DNA of 64,000 nucleotides from JADJPO01 sp963828555 (GTDB taxonomy: Bacteria > Actinomycetota > Actinomycetes > Actinomycetales > Kineosporiaceae): contig CAWHEL010000004.1 in assembly GCA_963828555.1 (NCBI GenBank), positions 1,426,001-1,490,000 of the forward strand, read 5' to 3'. Made by a program: the position numbers and the translations under genes. A model generated the notes under the pieces. That model saw only the letters and a program-made list of their open reading frames with translations, was not told the DNA's origin and did no database searches. Every line of letters begins with the position of its first letter. Within the stretch, counting starts at the first letter, position 1. Below are positions 35,880-47,709 of the stretch, piece after piece.

Positions 35880-36641
35880 GTGATCACAGCGGGCGTTGAC
35901 CTGGCGACGGAGCCAGCCAAGACGGCCACGGCGACCATCACGTGGACAGCGGGACGGGCCGTGGTCTCGTCACTTCTGCTGGGCGCTGATGATGACGACA
36001 TCCTCAACTCGATCTCCGGCGTGGACGTCCTGGGCATTGACTGCCCCTTGGGCTGGCCGGACGATTTCGTGGCATTTCTGCAGGCTCATCACAGCGGGCA
36101 TGTTGTCGCCCCTGCTGACGTGGCCGGCAGGGACTGGCGTCAACGGCTGGCCAACCGGGCAACCGATCGGCAGGTGCGCGCCGCCTGCGGCTTGAAGCCG
36201 CTCAGCGTGGCCGCGGACCGTATCGCCTTGACCGCCATGCGAGCGGCAGGAATCCTTGCTCGCCTGAACGACGAAGGTCGTCCCGTCGACCGATCCGGTG
36301 GCGGTGTCGTGGTCGAGGTCTACCCCGCCGCCTCTCTCAAGATCTGGCAGCTGCCGCACCAGGGCTACAAGCGTGCCGAGAACGAACGGGTGCGCGAGCA
36401 TGTGATCGGATCGCTCCTGACAGCAGCGCCGTGGTTGGATCTCGGCAGCCACACCGACCTCTGCGTCCAATCCGATGACGCATTCGACGCCGTCATCGCA
36501 GCACTGACCGCCCGCGCACACGCGCTCAAGCAGACCACGACCCCAGCCGCAGGTCTTCAGCATGAGCAGGCCAAGCGCGAAGGATGGATCGTCCTCCCGA
36601 CCAGGCCACTCTCGACGCTCATTCAGGCGCCACCGCGGTAG
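35880..36641 (+). CDS. DUF429-domain protein
   Basis: 253 residues from GTG 35880. It opens with ITAGVDLATEPAKTATATI, an RNase H-like first strand with Asp. GVDVLGIDCPLGWPDDFVAF follows, then the invariant-looking RATDRQVRAACGLKPLSVAA, VVVEVYPAASLKIW and SDDAFDAVIAALTARAHA near the end. These are the DUF429 landmarks, predicted as a nuclease-like RNase H fold. Function unproved. It begins 46 bp after the right end of IS110 copy 2 and is convergent with the heliorhodopsin gene. Confidence 0.85.
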   Translation: MITAGVDLATEPAKTATATITWTAGRAVVSSLLLGADDDDILNSISGVDVLGIDCPLGWPDDFVAFLQAHHSGHVVAPADVAGRDWRQRLANRATDRQVRAACGLKPLSVAADRIALTAMRAAGILARLNDEGRPVDRSGGGVVVEVYPAASLKIWQLPHQGYKRAENERVREHVIGSLLTAAPWLDLGSHTDLCVQSDDAFDAVIAALTARAHALKQTTTPAAGLQHEQAKREGWIVLPTRPLSTLIQAPPR

Positions 36642-36737
36642 AGGGGATGAAGCCGATCACGCTGGCGCCTCCTGCTGCCCCAGCGCACTCGGAGCGGCAG
36701 ATCCGCGCGACGGATGCCGCCGGCGCTTCGCGCGGGC

Positions 36738-36772
36738 GGCCGGCTACCGTAGCCAGCCGGGCTCAGCCGGCC
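36738..36772. terminator. Hairpin between DUF429 and heliorhodopsin genes
   Basis: GGCTA-CCG-TAGCC at 36742-36754, inside the longer pair GGCCGGCT (36738-36745) and AGCCGGCC (36765-36772). The two structures are alternatives. It lies at the convergent gene ends and overlaps the heliorhodopsin stop. Confidence 0.4.
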
Positions 36773-37539
36773 AGCGAGCCGCCGAAGATCTGCCAGGCAA
36801 GGGCCGTCTTGGCCACCAGGCTGAGCACGAGGTAGACCTTCTCGCCGAACGCGTAGTCGGCCCATCGCCCGACGCGGCGGTACTGCAGCCATTGGTTGAG
36901 CGCGAAGCTCATGAAGAAGACGAACAGGGACGTGACGATCCCGTAGACGAACCCCGGCACCTCGTTCGTGGAGCTGCTGCCGGCGCCGACCAGGTTCACG
37001 ACGATCGCGAGCCAGGGGGCCGCACCGGCTATGCAGCCGAACCAGAACGGCAGCATCGTTGTCCTGGACCGGCCCGGCGGGTTCATCAGTTCCTGGAGCC
37101 AGCCGAAAAGGATCATGGCGACATTGGCCCCGATGATCGCGATCACCTCGGTGATCCCGGTCAGCCCGTTGTAGAAGCCGATCAGCAGCACCATGATCGT
37201 CGCACTGAGGGAGTACTCCATCCACCGAAAGCGGTTGAGCCCTGCCCGTAGGTCGGCCTCGTAGCGGCCACGGAACACCGTCGCCGTGAGCAGGTGGTCG
37301 AGCGCCGCCAACGCCAGGAACACCGCGATGGCGACGCCGACGCGGACCTCGAACAGCGCCTCGGGCGCCGGGGCTGCAGTGCCCGGAGGACCCTGGGGGT
37401 ACTGCGAGGTCACTGTGATCGCGAAGCCGTTGGCCAAGGCCAGCACGACCACTACCTGAAGGCCGTGGAGCAGGGTAAGGGCGAGGTTCCATCGCCGGAG
37501 TCTGGACAGGCTGGACTCGTTGACGCCGGTGGCTTCCAT
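36763..37539 (-). CDS. Heliorhodopsin
   Basis: 258 residues, seven hydrophobic helices. Landmarks of the heliorhodopsin family: RWMEYSLSATIMV in helix C with the counterion Glu108; His25 in the first helix (LLHGLQ) and His82 (LDHLLTA), equivalent to the two conserved pocket histidines; WLQELMNPPGR; and VLSLVAKTALAWQ in helix G with the retinal Schiff-base Lys244. The N-terminus is short and polar, consistent with the inverted topology of this family. ATG 37539 follows AAGGAG at 7 bases. It is downstream of a fasciclin lipoprotein gene on the same strand, 223 bp away. Heliorhodopsins bind retinal and do not obviously pump ions; their role is debated. Confidence 0.9.
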   Translation of the reverse strand: MEATGVNESSLSRLRRWNLALTLLHGLQVVVVLALANGFAITVTSQYPQGPPGTAAPAPEALFEVRVGVAIAVFLALAALDHLLTATVFRGRYEADLRAGLNRFRWMEYSLSATIMVLLIGFYNGLTGITEVIAIIGANVAMILFGWLQELMNPPGRSRTTMLPFWFGCIAGAAPWLAIVVNLVGAGSSSTNEVPGFVYGIVTSLFVFFMSFALNQWLQYRRVGRWADYAFGEKVYLVLSLVAKTALAWQIFGGSLAG

Positions 37540-37762
37540 GCAGGCTCCTTGGTGTGCCGGGCGGGTTCGGTCGCCGAGTGGGTCAGGTCCTGGCCAGCCT
37601 GTGCCACGCGATGCGGTCCACCGAACGGTATGGCAACACGATGGCGGCGGGTCAGTCCGTCGATGGTCAGGGAGGTCTACACGCCGGCCGTTTTCTGTGG
37701 ACGCTCGACCAGGCCTGCCCCCGTGTCCGGGGAGCGGGCCCGGTCGATGCGGCGCGGGTGGG

Positions 37763-38350
37763 TCAGAGCTTGCTGACGTCCACGTCGGCGGGCACGAGCA
37801 CCTTGTCGATCACGTGGATAACGCCGTTGGAGGCCGCGACGTCGGTCGAGGTCACGCTGGCCTCGTTGACCTTCACCCCGCCGTCGGTCGCGATGGTGAT
37901 CTCGCCTCCCTCGACGGTCTTGACCTTGCCAGGCTTCACATCGGCGGCCATGACCTTGGCCGGGACGACATGGTAGGTCAGGATCTTGGTCAGCGTCGCC
38001 TTGTTGGCCGGCAGCAGCAACTTGTCGAGCAGACCCGCCGGCAGTGCCGCGAACGCCTCATTGGTCGGCGCGAAGACGGTGAATGGTCCGGCTCCGTTGA
38101 GGGTGTCGACCAGCCCGGCGGCCTTCACCGCGGCCACCAGGGTGGAGAAGTCAGGATTGGCCGCCGCGACCTCGACGATCGTGCCCGCAGCAGCAGGCGT
38201 CGACGACGCAGCAGACGTGGAGGCGGCGGTCGACGGCGAGGCCGCCGCGGGCGTACTCGACGTCGCGGTGGTCGACGAGGAACTGCAGGCCGTAAGGGCC
38301 AGGGCTGCCACAGCGGCAGCAGCCGCGGCCGCGATTCGGTGGTGGCGCAT
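37763..38350 (-). CDS. Fasciclin (FAS1)-domain lipoprotein
   Basis: 195 residues. The signal peptide ends in a lipobox LALTACSS with Cys22, so the protein is lipid-anchored outside the membrane. A low-complexity Ser/Thr/Ala linker spans 23-55. One FAS1 domain follows (57-195): NPDFSTLVAAVKAAGLVDTL, FTVFAPTNEAFAALPAG, LTKILTYHVVPAKVMAADV and GVIHVIDKVLVP. FAS1 domains mediate adhesion or ligand binding. ATG 38350 has AAGGAG upstream. The next gene on the strand is heliorhodopsin; co-transcription is possible but the 223-bp gap could hold a promoter. Confidence 0.92.
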   Translation of the reverse strand: MRHHRIAAAAAAAVAALALTACSSSSTTATSSTPAAASPSTAASTSAASSTPAAAGTIVEVAAANPDFSTLVAAVKAAGLVDTLNGAGPFTVFAPTNEAFAALPAGLLDKLLLPANKATLTKILTYHVVPAKVMAADVKPGKVKTVEGGEITIATDGGVKVNEASVTSTDVAASNGVIHVIDKVLVPADVDVSKL

Positions 38351-38526
38351 GAGGTTCTCCTTCCGCGTCGCCCGACTTGGGCGTGCACAGAGGAGTTCTC
38401 ATCGCACCCCCTCGTTGGATGCGCGGCCCGGGATCACAATCGCGTTACAAGGCCGTGACCCCGGTCACGGCAGAATGTCGTACCTCGTGACGTAGGCAGA
38501 CCACGTGGCTCATCCAACACACTCAC

Positions 38527-38646
38527 ATCGGCATGATCCTGAGGATCACCCGCATATCTTCGACGTCCGGACATCGGCATGTCCGGAAGGATCCGACCCT
38601 CGGCCTGTGCGGACGGATCCGCACCTCGGCGTGTGCGGAAACAAGC
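38527..38646. repeat. Array of about 26-bp units, each with a small hairpin
   Basis: Units begin (A/C)TCGGC at 38527, 38573, 38599 and 38625. The third unit carries GTGCGGA-CGGA-TCCGCAC (38607-38624), and related GATCC/GGATC or CCGGA/TCCG pairs sit in the first two. The sequence is non-coding, between the fasciclin gene and a phage-like HTH pseudogene. It resembles an iteron or regulatory array; the role is unknown. Confidence 0.55.
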
Positions 38647-38724
38647 GACCTCCGGCAGAACACAAGGGCGGACGGACACGTTTGCCGGTGCGGAGGTCAG
38701 CTCGATCAGATGGCATGGTCGGCC

Positions 38725-39632
38725 TCACGCTCGGGTACCTGGGCTCGGTCGGCTGGTCCGTGGGGCTCTGCGGCGTCGGCCTACGGTCCGGGGACTGACA
38801 CCCGCCCGCGCCGCGATCTGGCGCAGGGACATCCCGCGCGCGGTGAGTCGCCGGATGGCTTCGTCGCGCTCGTTGGGCCGCAGCCGGACACGGTCACTGG
38901 TCATGGCCCGTTCCACGGCGATCTCGTCGACGTCGTCCACGACTGAGCCAAGCCCAGCGTCCGAAGATCCCGCACCCGGAGTGCCGGCGTCGATGTCGTC
39001 CCATGCCAGCGGAGGACGCCAGCCACGCGCCGTGGCGTAGCGGCGCGCGGCGTCCGATGCCCGGCGCTCGGCGCTCGGCGCTCGGCGGTCGTGCGGGTCG
39101 GGGGGAGGGCCAGTTCCAGCCTCGCGTAGGCGCGGGTGACGGCGTGGGCGGTCCCGGCCCTCACCGGTCGCCCGCCCAGTGACTGGTGCAGCGTCTCGGT
39201 GGACCGACCGGTGGCGGCAGCGAGGTGGCGGACGCTCCAACCCGCGCCGATGAGGGCTTGCAGACGCCTGCGGGTGCCGACCACATCCACGCGCGCACCC
39301 ATGGCGAGCTGACCCGGCCGCACGGCGAGGATCCGTGCCGCGGTCTGCGGGCGGATCCGTCGCACCGGGCGTCCCCCCGGGTAGCCATAGATGAGGTGCC
39401 GAATGGTGCCGCTGCCGACGCGGGCGACGGCGGCGATGCGGTTGACGCCCGTCCCGCCGGCGCGCAGCACCCTCGTGTGGGCGCGGGCGGGAGCCGCGTC
39501 GACGAACGGCGCCCACGTGCCGTACGCGATGGCTCGAGTGCGTTCCCGTGCACGGTGACGGTTGGCCTGCCTGCACCGCGAGCAGCGGCAATGGTCCCGG
39601 GACGAACTCCGTCCGGCACCCATGCCCGGCAC
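38725..39632 (-). pseudogene. Actinophage/plasmid-type helix-turn-helix protein, frameshifted
   Basis: The N-terminal part has a Cys-rich start (HCRCSRCRQANRHR), then AIAYGTWAPFVDAAPARAHT, NRIAAVARVGSGTIRHLIYG (first HTH), RRIRPQTAARILAVRP, and RRLQALIGAGWSVRHLAAAT (second HTH). Near 39070 the frame changes; the rest reads RYATARGWRPPLAWDDIDA, VDEIAVERAM, RPNERDEAIRRLTARGMS and LRQIAARAGVSPRTVGRR (third HTH). The same order is common in proteins of actinobacterial phages and integrative elements. Start uncertain (about 39632-39680). Confidence 0.6.
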
Positions 39633-39841
39633 CGACGTCGGCAGTGCGAGGGTCGTGCGGCAGTGACGGGTCGTTCATGCGGGGAGCTCCTGCCCTGTCC
39701 GGCAAAGGGGTGCTTCGCGCGGAACAGGTGCCCGTCGGTCCCCGATTGTGGGCAGCTGCCGGACGGCTGCGGGTGTCCACCTTGGGCCAGGTCGACAGCG
39801 CCTGCAGGGAGTAAGTGCTGGCGGTCCGAGGGAGGCAGTCG

Positions 39842-40147
39842 ATGAGTCAGGAGCCCGTGCACGAGGTCGTTCCGCCGCGGCTGCTGTCGGTCCCAGAGCT
39901 CGCGGAGTTTCTCGGCGTCTCCCCGGCCTGGGTCCGCAAGCAGATCCTGGGTCGGGCGATCCCCTTCACCAAGTTGGGCCGCAACGTCCGGTTCACCCCA
40001 GCCCAGGTCCGCCAGATCCTGGACCAGGGCGCGATTCCCGTGGCGGTGGCGCCGCGCCCGCGGACGACACGGCGCATGCGTCTACGAGGCGGCCCGGCTG
40101 GTGCCCTGGCCGCCGTCCCGGGCCGCCTGGGTGTCCCCGGCGGATGA
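39842..40147 (+). CDS. Excisionase-like helix-turn-helix protein
   Basis: 101 residues from ATG 39842. LLSVPELAEFLGVSPAWVRK, then ILGRAIPFTKLGRNVRFTPA, is the MerR-like winged helix of excisionases and AlpA-type proteins (helix-turn-helix then a beta wing with LGR-x-V-RF). The C-terminal Arg-rich tail is longer than usual and may be a read-through after an indel. Its position next to a tyrosine integrase remnant and a tRNA gene fits an Xis role in excision of the element. Opposite strand to the integrase. Confidence 0.72.
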   Translation: MSQEPVHEVVPPRLLSVPELAEFLGVSPAWVRKQILGRAIPFTKLGRNVRFTPAQVRQILDQGAIPVAVAPRPRTTRRMRLRGGPAGALAAVPGRLGVPGG

Positions 40148-40149
40148 CG

Positions 40150-40830
40150 GCACCCAATACGAGGGTGTGCTGTCGCGCATTGCGGCGACCATCGCGGGAT
40201 CGGGACACCGGCCGCGAAACCACACGACGGCGGTGTGGCGCAGCATGTGCGGGCCTCGGGCCGGGCCGTGTGCAGGTCCGGGAGCTCGCTGAGCTCACAG
40301 GGGTTGTCCGGGCGCAGCTTCAGCCGGCGCCGACCGTGGCTGAGGATCGAGGACAGCAGGCCGTGCCGGTTGCGGGTGCTCTCTTCGGTGCCGCCCCGGC
40401 CTCGAGCTGCCCGTCGATCCAGGCCGCGACGTCCTGCTCGTCGACGTCCTCGAACCTCAGGTGGCCGAAGAACTCCTCCAGATGGGCGACATAGCAACGT
40501 CGGTCCCGGTGCAGGGTGTACGGCTTGAGCTTGCCGCGCCTGACCCGCCGCTCCTGCTGCGCGAAGTAGCCCAACTCACCGGTCGCCACCTCCGCGACTG
40601 TGGGCCTCAGGGGCGGGGCTGGCGTAGGCGGCGGAAGAGGCTCGATGGGCCACCCCTCGCCGCGGACCCACCCCTCGGGCCACCGGTTTCCCGCCGCCTC
40701 GACCGCCGTTCGGAACGGCCGCCAACCTGACGTTGGTGAAGCTCTCGCTCTGGTAGCGACGATCCATGCGCCATTTGATCTGCACGATGACACTGCCGTC
40801 GGTCCGCGTGCGGTGCACCCATTGGGCCAT
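40150..40830 (-). pseudogene. int: Tyrosine integrase, decayed, next to tRNA-Leu
   Basis: ATG 40830 opens MAQWVHRTRTDGSVIVQIKW and RRYQSESFTNVRLAA, an arm-type DNA-binding domain. The SAM-like core-binding domain is in another frame (PYTLHRDRRCYVAHLEEFFG, VDEQDVAAWIDGQLEAG). A catalytic box HMLRHTAVVWFRGRCPDPAM survives in a third frame near 40230. Most of the catalytic domain between them, with the first Arg and Lys, is missing by internal deletion. About 680 bp remain of an expected 1.2 kb. The gene points away from the tRNA 219 bp upstream, as in elements integrated in tRNA 3' ends. Confidence 0.72.
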
Positions 40831-41002
40831 CGCCAGCCTCCGTCCTGCGCGGGGCGGTGATCGTCCGGGCAAGGGTGCGGCATACCTGCGGCACGCGCCC
40901 CGCCGTTCCCGGTCTGACTCACTCACCGTGGTCGTTGTCGACGTCCCGCGGCAGAGGCTGATCACGATGATCCCCAGAATGATCCCAATGGACCAAACGA
41001 GG

Positions 41003-41040
41003 AACGGCCTCTGCAGCGTTTCCGCAGGTCAGAGGCCGTT
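41003..41040 (-). terminator. tRNA-Leu terminator hairpin
   Basis: AACGGCCTCTG (41003-41013) and CAGAGGCCGTT (41030-41040), a perfect 11-bp stem, 10 bases beyond the tRNA 3' end. On the minus strand it is followed by CCTCGTTTGG, a weak T run. Confidence 0.7.
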
Positions 41041-41049
41041 TCCGGAGAG

Positions 41050-41133
41050 TGTCCGAGGGGGGACTTGAACCCCCATGCCCCTAAGGGCACTAGCACCTCA
41101 AGCTAGCGCGTCTGCCAATTCCGCCACCCGGAC
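41050..41133 (-). tRNA. tRNA-Leu (anticodon GAG)
   Basis: 84 bases including the discriminator A. Acceptor stem GTCCGGG pairs with CTCGGAC. Anticodon stem CTAGC/GCTAG encloses loop TTGAGGT with anticodon GAG. A long variable arm (GTGCCCTTAGGGGCAT) shows class II leucine type, and the T arm GGGGGTTCAAGTCCCCC is canonical. CCA is not encoded (ACTC follows). It marks the junction between the accessory half and the conserved half and is the likely attachment gene of the element at its left. Confidence 0.95.
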
Positions 41134-41263
41134 AGGGTGTCCTGACGGCCACCGACGAGGCGGCCTCAGGCGCAGATGAGATTAGCACGCAGGCCAGGGG
41201 GTCCCCGAACCACTTCGGCGGCTAGCGTGGGCCGATCGACCGGCGATCGCGAAGGAGGCTCCG

Positions 41264-42583
41264 ATGAGCCAGCCAGCCCCTCTTTCGGCCGAGGACGAGG
41301 TGGTCGAGCTCTGCCGCGAGCTGATCCGGATCGACACCTCCAACTACGGCGACAACACCGGCCCGGGGGAGCGCAAGGCCGCCGAACTGGTCGCCGAACG
41401 CCTCGCCGAGGTGGGCCTCACCCCGACGATCATCGAGTCCGCGCCCAGCCGCGCCAACGTCGTCACCCGCCTGGAGGGAGCCGACCCCAGCCGGCCGGCG
41501 CTGCTGCTGCACGGCCATCTGGACGTCGTCCCCGCCCAGGCCGCGGACTGGCAGGTCGACCCGTTCTCGGCCGAGGTGCGCGACGACTGCATCTGGGGCC
41601 GCGGGGCCGTGGACATGAAGGACATGGACGCGATGATCCTGGCCACGGTGCGCGAGTACGCCCGCACCGGCACCAAGCCGCCACGCGACCTGGTGATCGC
41701 CTTCCCGGCCGACGAGGAGGCCGGCGGAGAGTACGGCGCCGGGTACCTGATCAAGCACCACCGGGACCTCTTCGAAGGCGCCTCCGAGGCGGTCAGCGAG
41801 GTCGGCGGGTTCTCGGTCGAGCTGGCCGGACGGCGCGCGTACCTGCTGCAGACGGCGGAGAAGGGCATCGCGTGGCTGCGCCTGGTCGCTCACGGACGGG
41901 CCGGGCACGGCTCGCTGATCAACGAGGACAACGCGGTCACCCGGCTGGCCGGCGCCGTGTCCCGGATCGGGAGTCATCCGTGGCCGATCGAGGTCACGCC
42001 GACGGTGCGCGCTTTCCTGAGCGGCGTCGAGGAGATCACCGGGACGAACCTGCCCAGCACGGATGACCCCCAGGCCCTGCTCGCCGCCCTCGGCACCGCG
42101 GCCCAGTGGGTGGGTGCCACGCTGCAGCACACGGCCAACCCCACCGTGCTGCAGGCCGGGTACAAGCAGAACGTGATTCCGGGGGAGGCGACCGCGTTGC
42201 TGGACTGCCGCTTCCTGCCCGGCAGCCGGCTCGAGGACCTGATGGCCACCATCCGCGAGCTGGCCGGGGACGGCGTGGAGGTGCAGACGGTCAAGGACGC
42301 CATCTCCCTCGAGGTGCCGTTCGAGGGCGCCCTGGTCGAGGCGATGACCGCGGCGCTGTACGCGGAGGATCCGGGCTGCGCCGTCCTGCCGTACTGCTTG
42401 TCCGGCGGCACCGACAACAAGAGCTTCGCCGAGCTGGGCATCACTGGCTACGGCTTCGCCCCGCTGCGGCTACCCGGCGATCTGAACTTCTCCGGCATGT
42501 TCCACGGCATCGACGAGCGGGTGCCGCTGGACGCCCTCCGCTTCGGCGCCCGCGTCCTGCGCCGCTTCATCGACCTCTCCTAG
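41264..42583 (+). CDS. M20/M25/M40-family metallopeptidase
   Basis: 439 residues from ATG 41264, GGAGG 9 bases upstream. Two-zinc aminoacylase/carboxypeptidase fold: LLLHGHLDVVPA (first His and Asp), WGRGAVDMKDMDAM (bridging Asp), PADEEAGGEYGA (catalytic Glu-Glu), and SGGTDNKSFAELGITGYGFA with a C-terminal FHGIDERVPL His. The lid domain between (about 190-310) contains AHGRAGHGSLINEDNAV, typical for dimerisation. It hydrolyses N-acyl amino acids or dipeptides; the substrate is not known. Complete gene, first in the conserved half. Confidence 0.9.
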   Translation: MSQPAPLSAEDEVVELCRELIRIDTSNYGDNTGPGERKAAELVAERLAEVGLTPTIIESAPSRANVVTRLEGADPSRPALLLHGHLDVVPAQAADWQVDPFSAEVRDDCIWGRGAVDMKDMDAMILATVREYARTGTKPPRDLVIAFPADEEAGGEYGAGYLIKHHRDLFEGASEAVSEVGGFSVELAGRRAYLLQTAEKGIAWLRLVAHGRAGHGSLINEDNAVTRLAGAVSRIGSHPWPIEVTPTVRAFLSGVEEITGTNLPSTDDPQALLAALGTAAQWVGATLQHTANPTVLQAGYKQNVIPGEATALLDCRFLPGSRLEDLMATIRELAGDGVEVQTVKDAISLEVPFEGALVEAMTAALYAEDPGCAVLPYCLSGGTDNKSFAELGITGYGFAPLRLPGDLNFSGMFHGIDERVPLDALRFGARVLRRFIDLS

Positions 42584-42585
42584 AG

Positions 42586-42669
42586 AAACCCGCTCATGCT
42601 CCGCGGGGGTACACGAATCGGGCTCTGAAGGCCCCCAAACATGTACCCCCGCGGAGCATGAGCAGGTTT
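42586..42669. terminator. Very long palindromic bidirectional terminator
   Basis: Arms 42593-42613 and 42642-42662 are perfectly complementary over 21 bp, and pairing continues outward (AAACCCG against CAGGTTT) with one mismatch, giving nearly 28 bp. Loop of 28 bases. It lies between the convergent M20 and dihydroorotate-dehydrogenase-like genes. There is no long T run, as is usual for actinobacterial terminators. Confidence 0.75.
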
Positions 42670-42677
42670 GGCAGGGG

Positions 42678-43684
42678 CTAGATGCGGTCGCGCATCGAGG
42701 TGACGATGGCCATGTACTGGCTGCGCTCGAACGAGGCCGGGTCAGCCACCGAGGCGGCGCTCATGCTGCCGCGCAACTGGTCGACGCTCTCGTAGTCATT
42801 GGCGGCCAACCACTCCCGCAGCTCGGTCAGCATGTGCCCCAGGTGCTCGGGACCGTGGTGCAGCACCGCCGCGGTGGTGCACGCGACGTCCGCGCCGACC
42901 AGCAGCGCCTTGATCGCGTCCGCCCCGGTGTGCACGCCGGTGGTGGCGGCCAGGCCGGCGTCGGGCAGCTGCGCACGCAGGATCCCCAGCCAGCGCAACG
43001 GAAGGCGCAGATCGGCCGAGGAAGACAGGTCCACCTTCGACACGACGTCCAGCGTGGCCAGATCGATGTCGGGGGCGTAGAACCGGTTGAACAACACCAG
43101 CCCGTCGGCCCCACGGTCGACCGCGGCCGCGGCGAAGTGCGACAACGAGGAGTAGAACGGCGAGAGCTTCACCGCCAGCGGCACCGAGATCGAGGCCTTC
43201 ACCTCGCCGATCACGTCCAACGCCCGGGCCTCGACGTCGGCGGCCGACTCGGCCGGGTCCGCCGCCACGGCGTACAGGTTCAGCTCGATGGCGTCGGCAC
43301 CGGCGTCGACCATCAGGCCGGCGTAGCGCTCCCACGACCCCGGATAGGTCGCGTTCAGGCTGGCGATCACGGGGATCGACAGCGCAGCCTTGGCCTGCTC
43401 GAGCAGCTTCAGGTGGCGTCCGGGGCCGAGGTCGGGCAGGTCGATCTCCGGCAGCACCCCGCCGGCGAACTCGGCGAAGTCCTCCCCGGCGTCGATCATG
43501 TCCGACAGGTGCAGCTCCTCGGCAATTACCTCCTCCTCGAACAGCGAGGGCAGCACCACCGCCGCAGCACCGGCCGCCTCGAGCCGGCGCAGGGTGTCCA
43601 CCCGGCTGGTCAGCGGCCCCGCCGAGGCGATGATCGGCCCAGTCAGCGGCAGCCCCAGGTAGCGGGTGGCCAGCGTCGGCGCGG

Positions 43685-43688
<4 letters not shown>
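42678..43688 (-). CDS. Dihydroorotate dehydrogenase-like flavoprotein paired with nifJ
   Basis: 336 residues. A TIM barrel with DHOD-like features: GLPLTGPIIASAGPLTSRVD at the start, PVIASLNATYPGSWERYAGL, DAIELNLYAVAADP (Asn in the flavin site), SVPLAVKLSPFYSSL (Lys), GLVLFNRFY and the C-terminal phosphate site GVHTGADAIKALLVGADVAC. It lacks the usual pyrimidine-operon context. ATG 43688 overlaps the nifJ stop (ATGA), so the two are translated together. This pairing recurs in bacteria; the protein's substrate is unproved. Confidence 0.88.
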
Positions 43689-47293
<3,605 letters not shown>

Positions 47294-47430
47294 GGCGTGC
47301 CCTTCGCTCGAACGGTGCGGCCGAGATGGCCGCACCCCGTCTTACCCCGGTGCCCGTGGCTTCGCCAGTAGCCCTTCCGCCCGGTCCGCCCAGGCCGACA
47401 CCTGCCGAGGTTCGACGTCATCGGCGCATA

Positions 47431-47673
47431 TCAGGCAGTCCGGACGACACGGATGATCCTCCTGCGCAGCCACACCCGGCGCGTTCCGCCGACATACAGC
47501 CGTACCCGAGCGACCTCCCAGTGCCCCTGCTCGGCCAGATCGGCGAGCGTCCGCTGCGCCTGCGCGCGCGTGACCAGGCGTGCAAGCGTGATCATGCGGT
47601 ACTCGAACTCCCCGCTGCCGGCAGGTAGGTCCTCGGGCAGCGGGTGCACTGGGAAAAGGGCGGGCTGCGTCAT
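47431..47673 (-). CDS. DUF5703 family protein
   Basis: 80 residues from ATG 47673. FEYRMITLARLVTRAQAQRT, LADLAEQGHWEVARVRLYVG and TRRVWLRRRIIRVVRTA fit the short actinobacterial DUF5703 family (EYR... start, RRRIIR end). No membrane segments; a basic small cytosolic protein. Divergent from the acidic protein gene 36 bp away. Function unknown. The upstream part of the open frame beyond 47673 overlaps the divergent gene and is not coding. Confidence 0.82.
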   Translation of the reverse strand: MTQPALFPVHPLPEDLPAGSGEFEYRMITLARLVTRAQAQRTLADLAEQGHWEVARVRLYVGGTRRVWLRRRIIRVVRTA

Positions 47674-47709
47674 CACGCCAATGTCACCACGAACCGCTAC
47701 GGTCGTGCC

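Noticed and set aside
5597..36641. Integron-like gene cassette array (single genes separated by repeats)
   Set aside because: Gene orientation is mixed, there is no integron integrase, and the repeats lack the paired core sites of attC. The repeat family is better described as MITE/REP-like.
38527..38646. CRISPR array
   Set aside because: Units are too short and imperfect, there are no unique spacers of constant length, and no cas genes are present.
41050..41080. A second copy of the tRNA-Leu 3' end inside the window as attL/attR
   Set aside because: I read the left half for the T-arm sequence and did not find one; the other end, if any, is probably outside the window. A BLAST of 41050-41080 would settle it.
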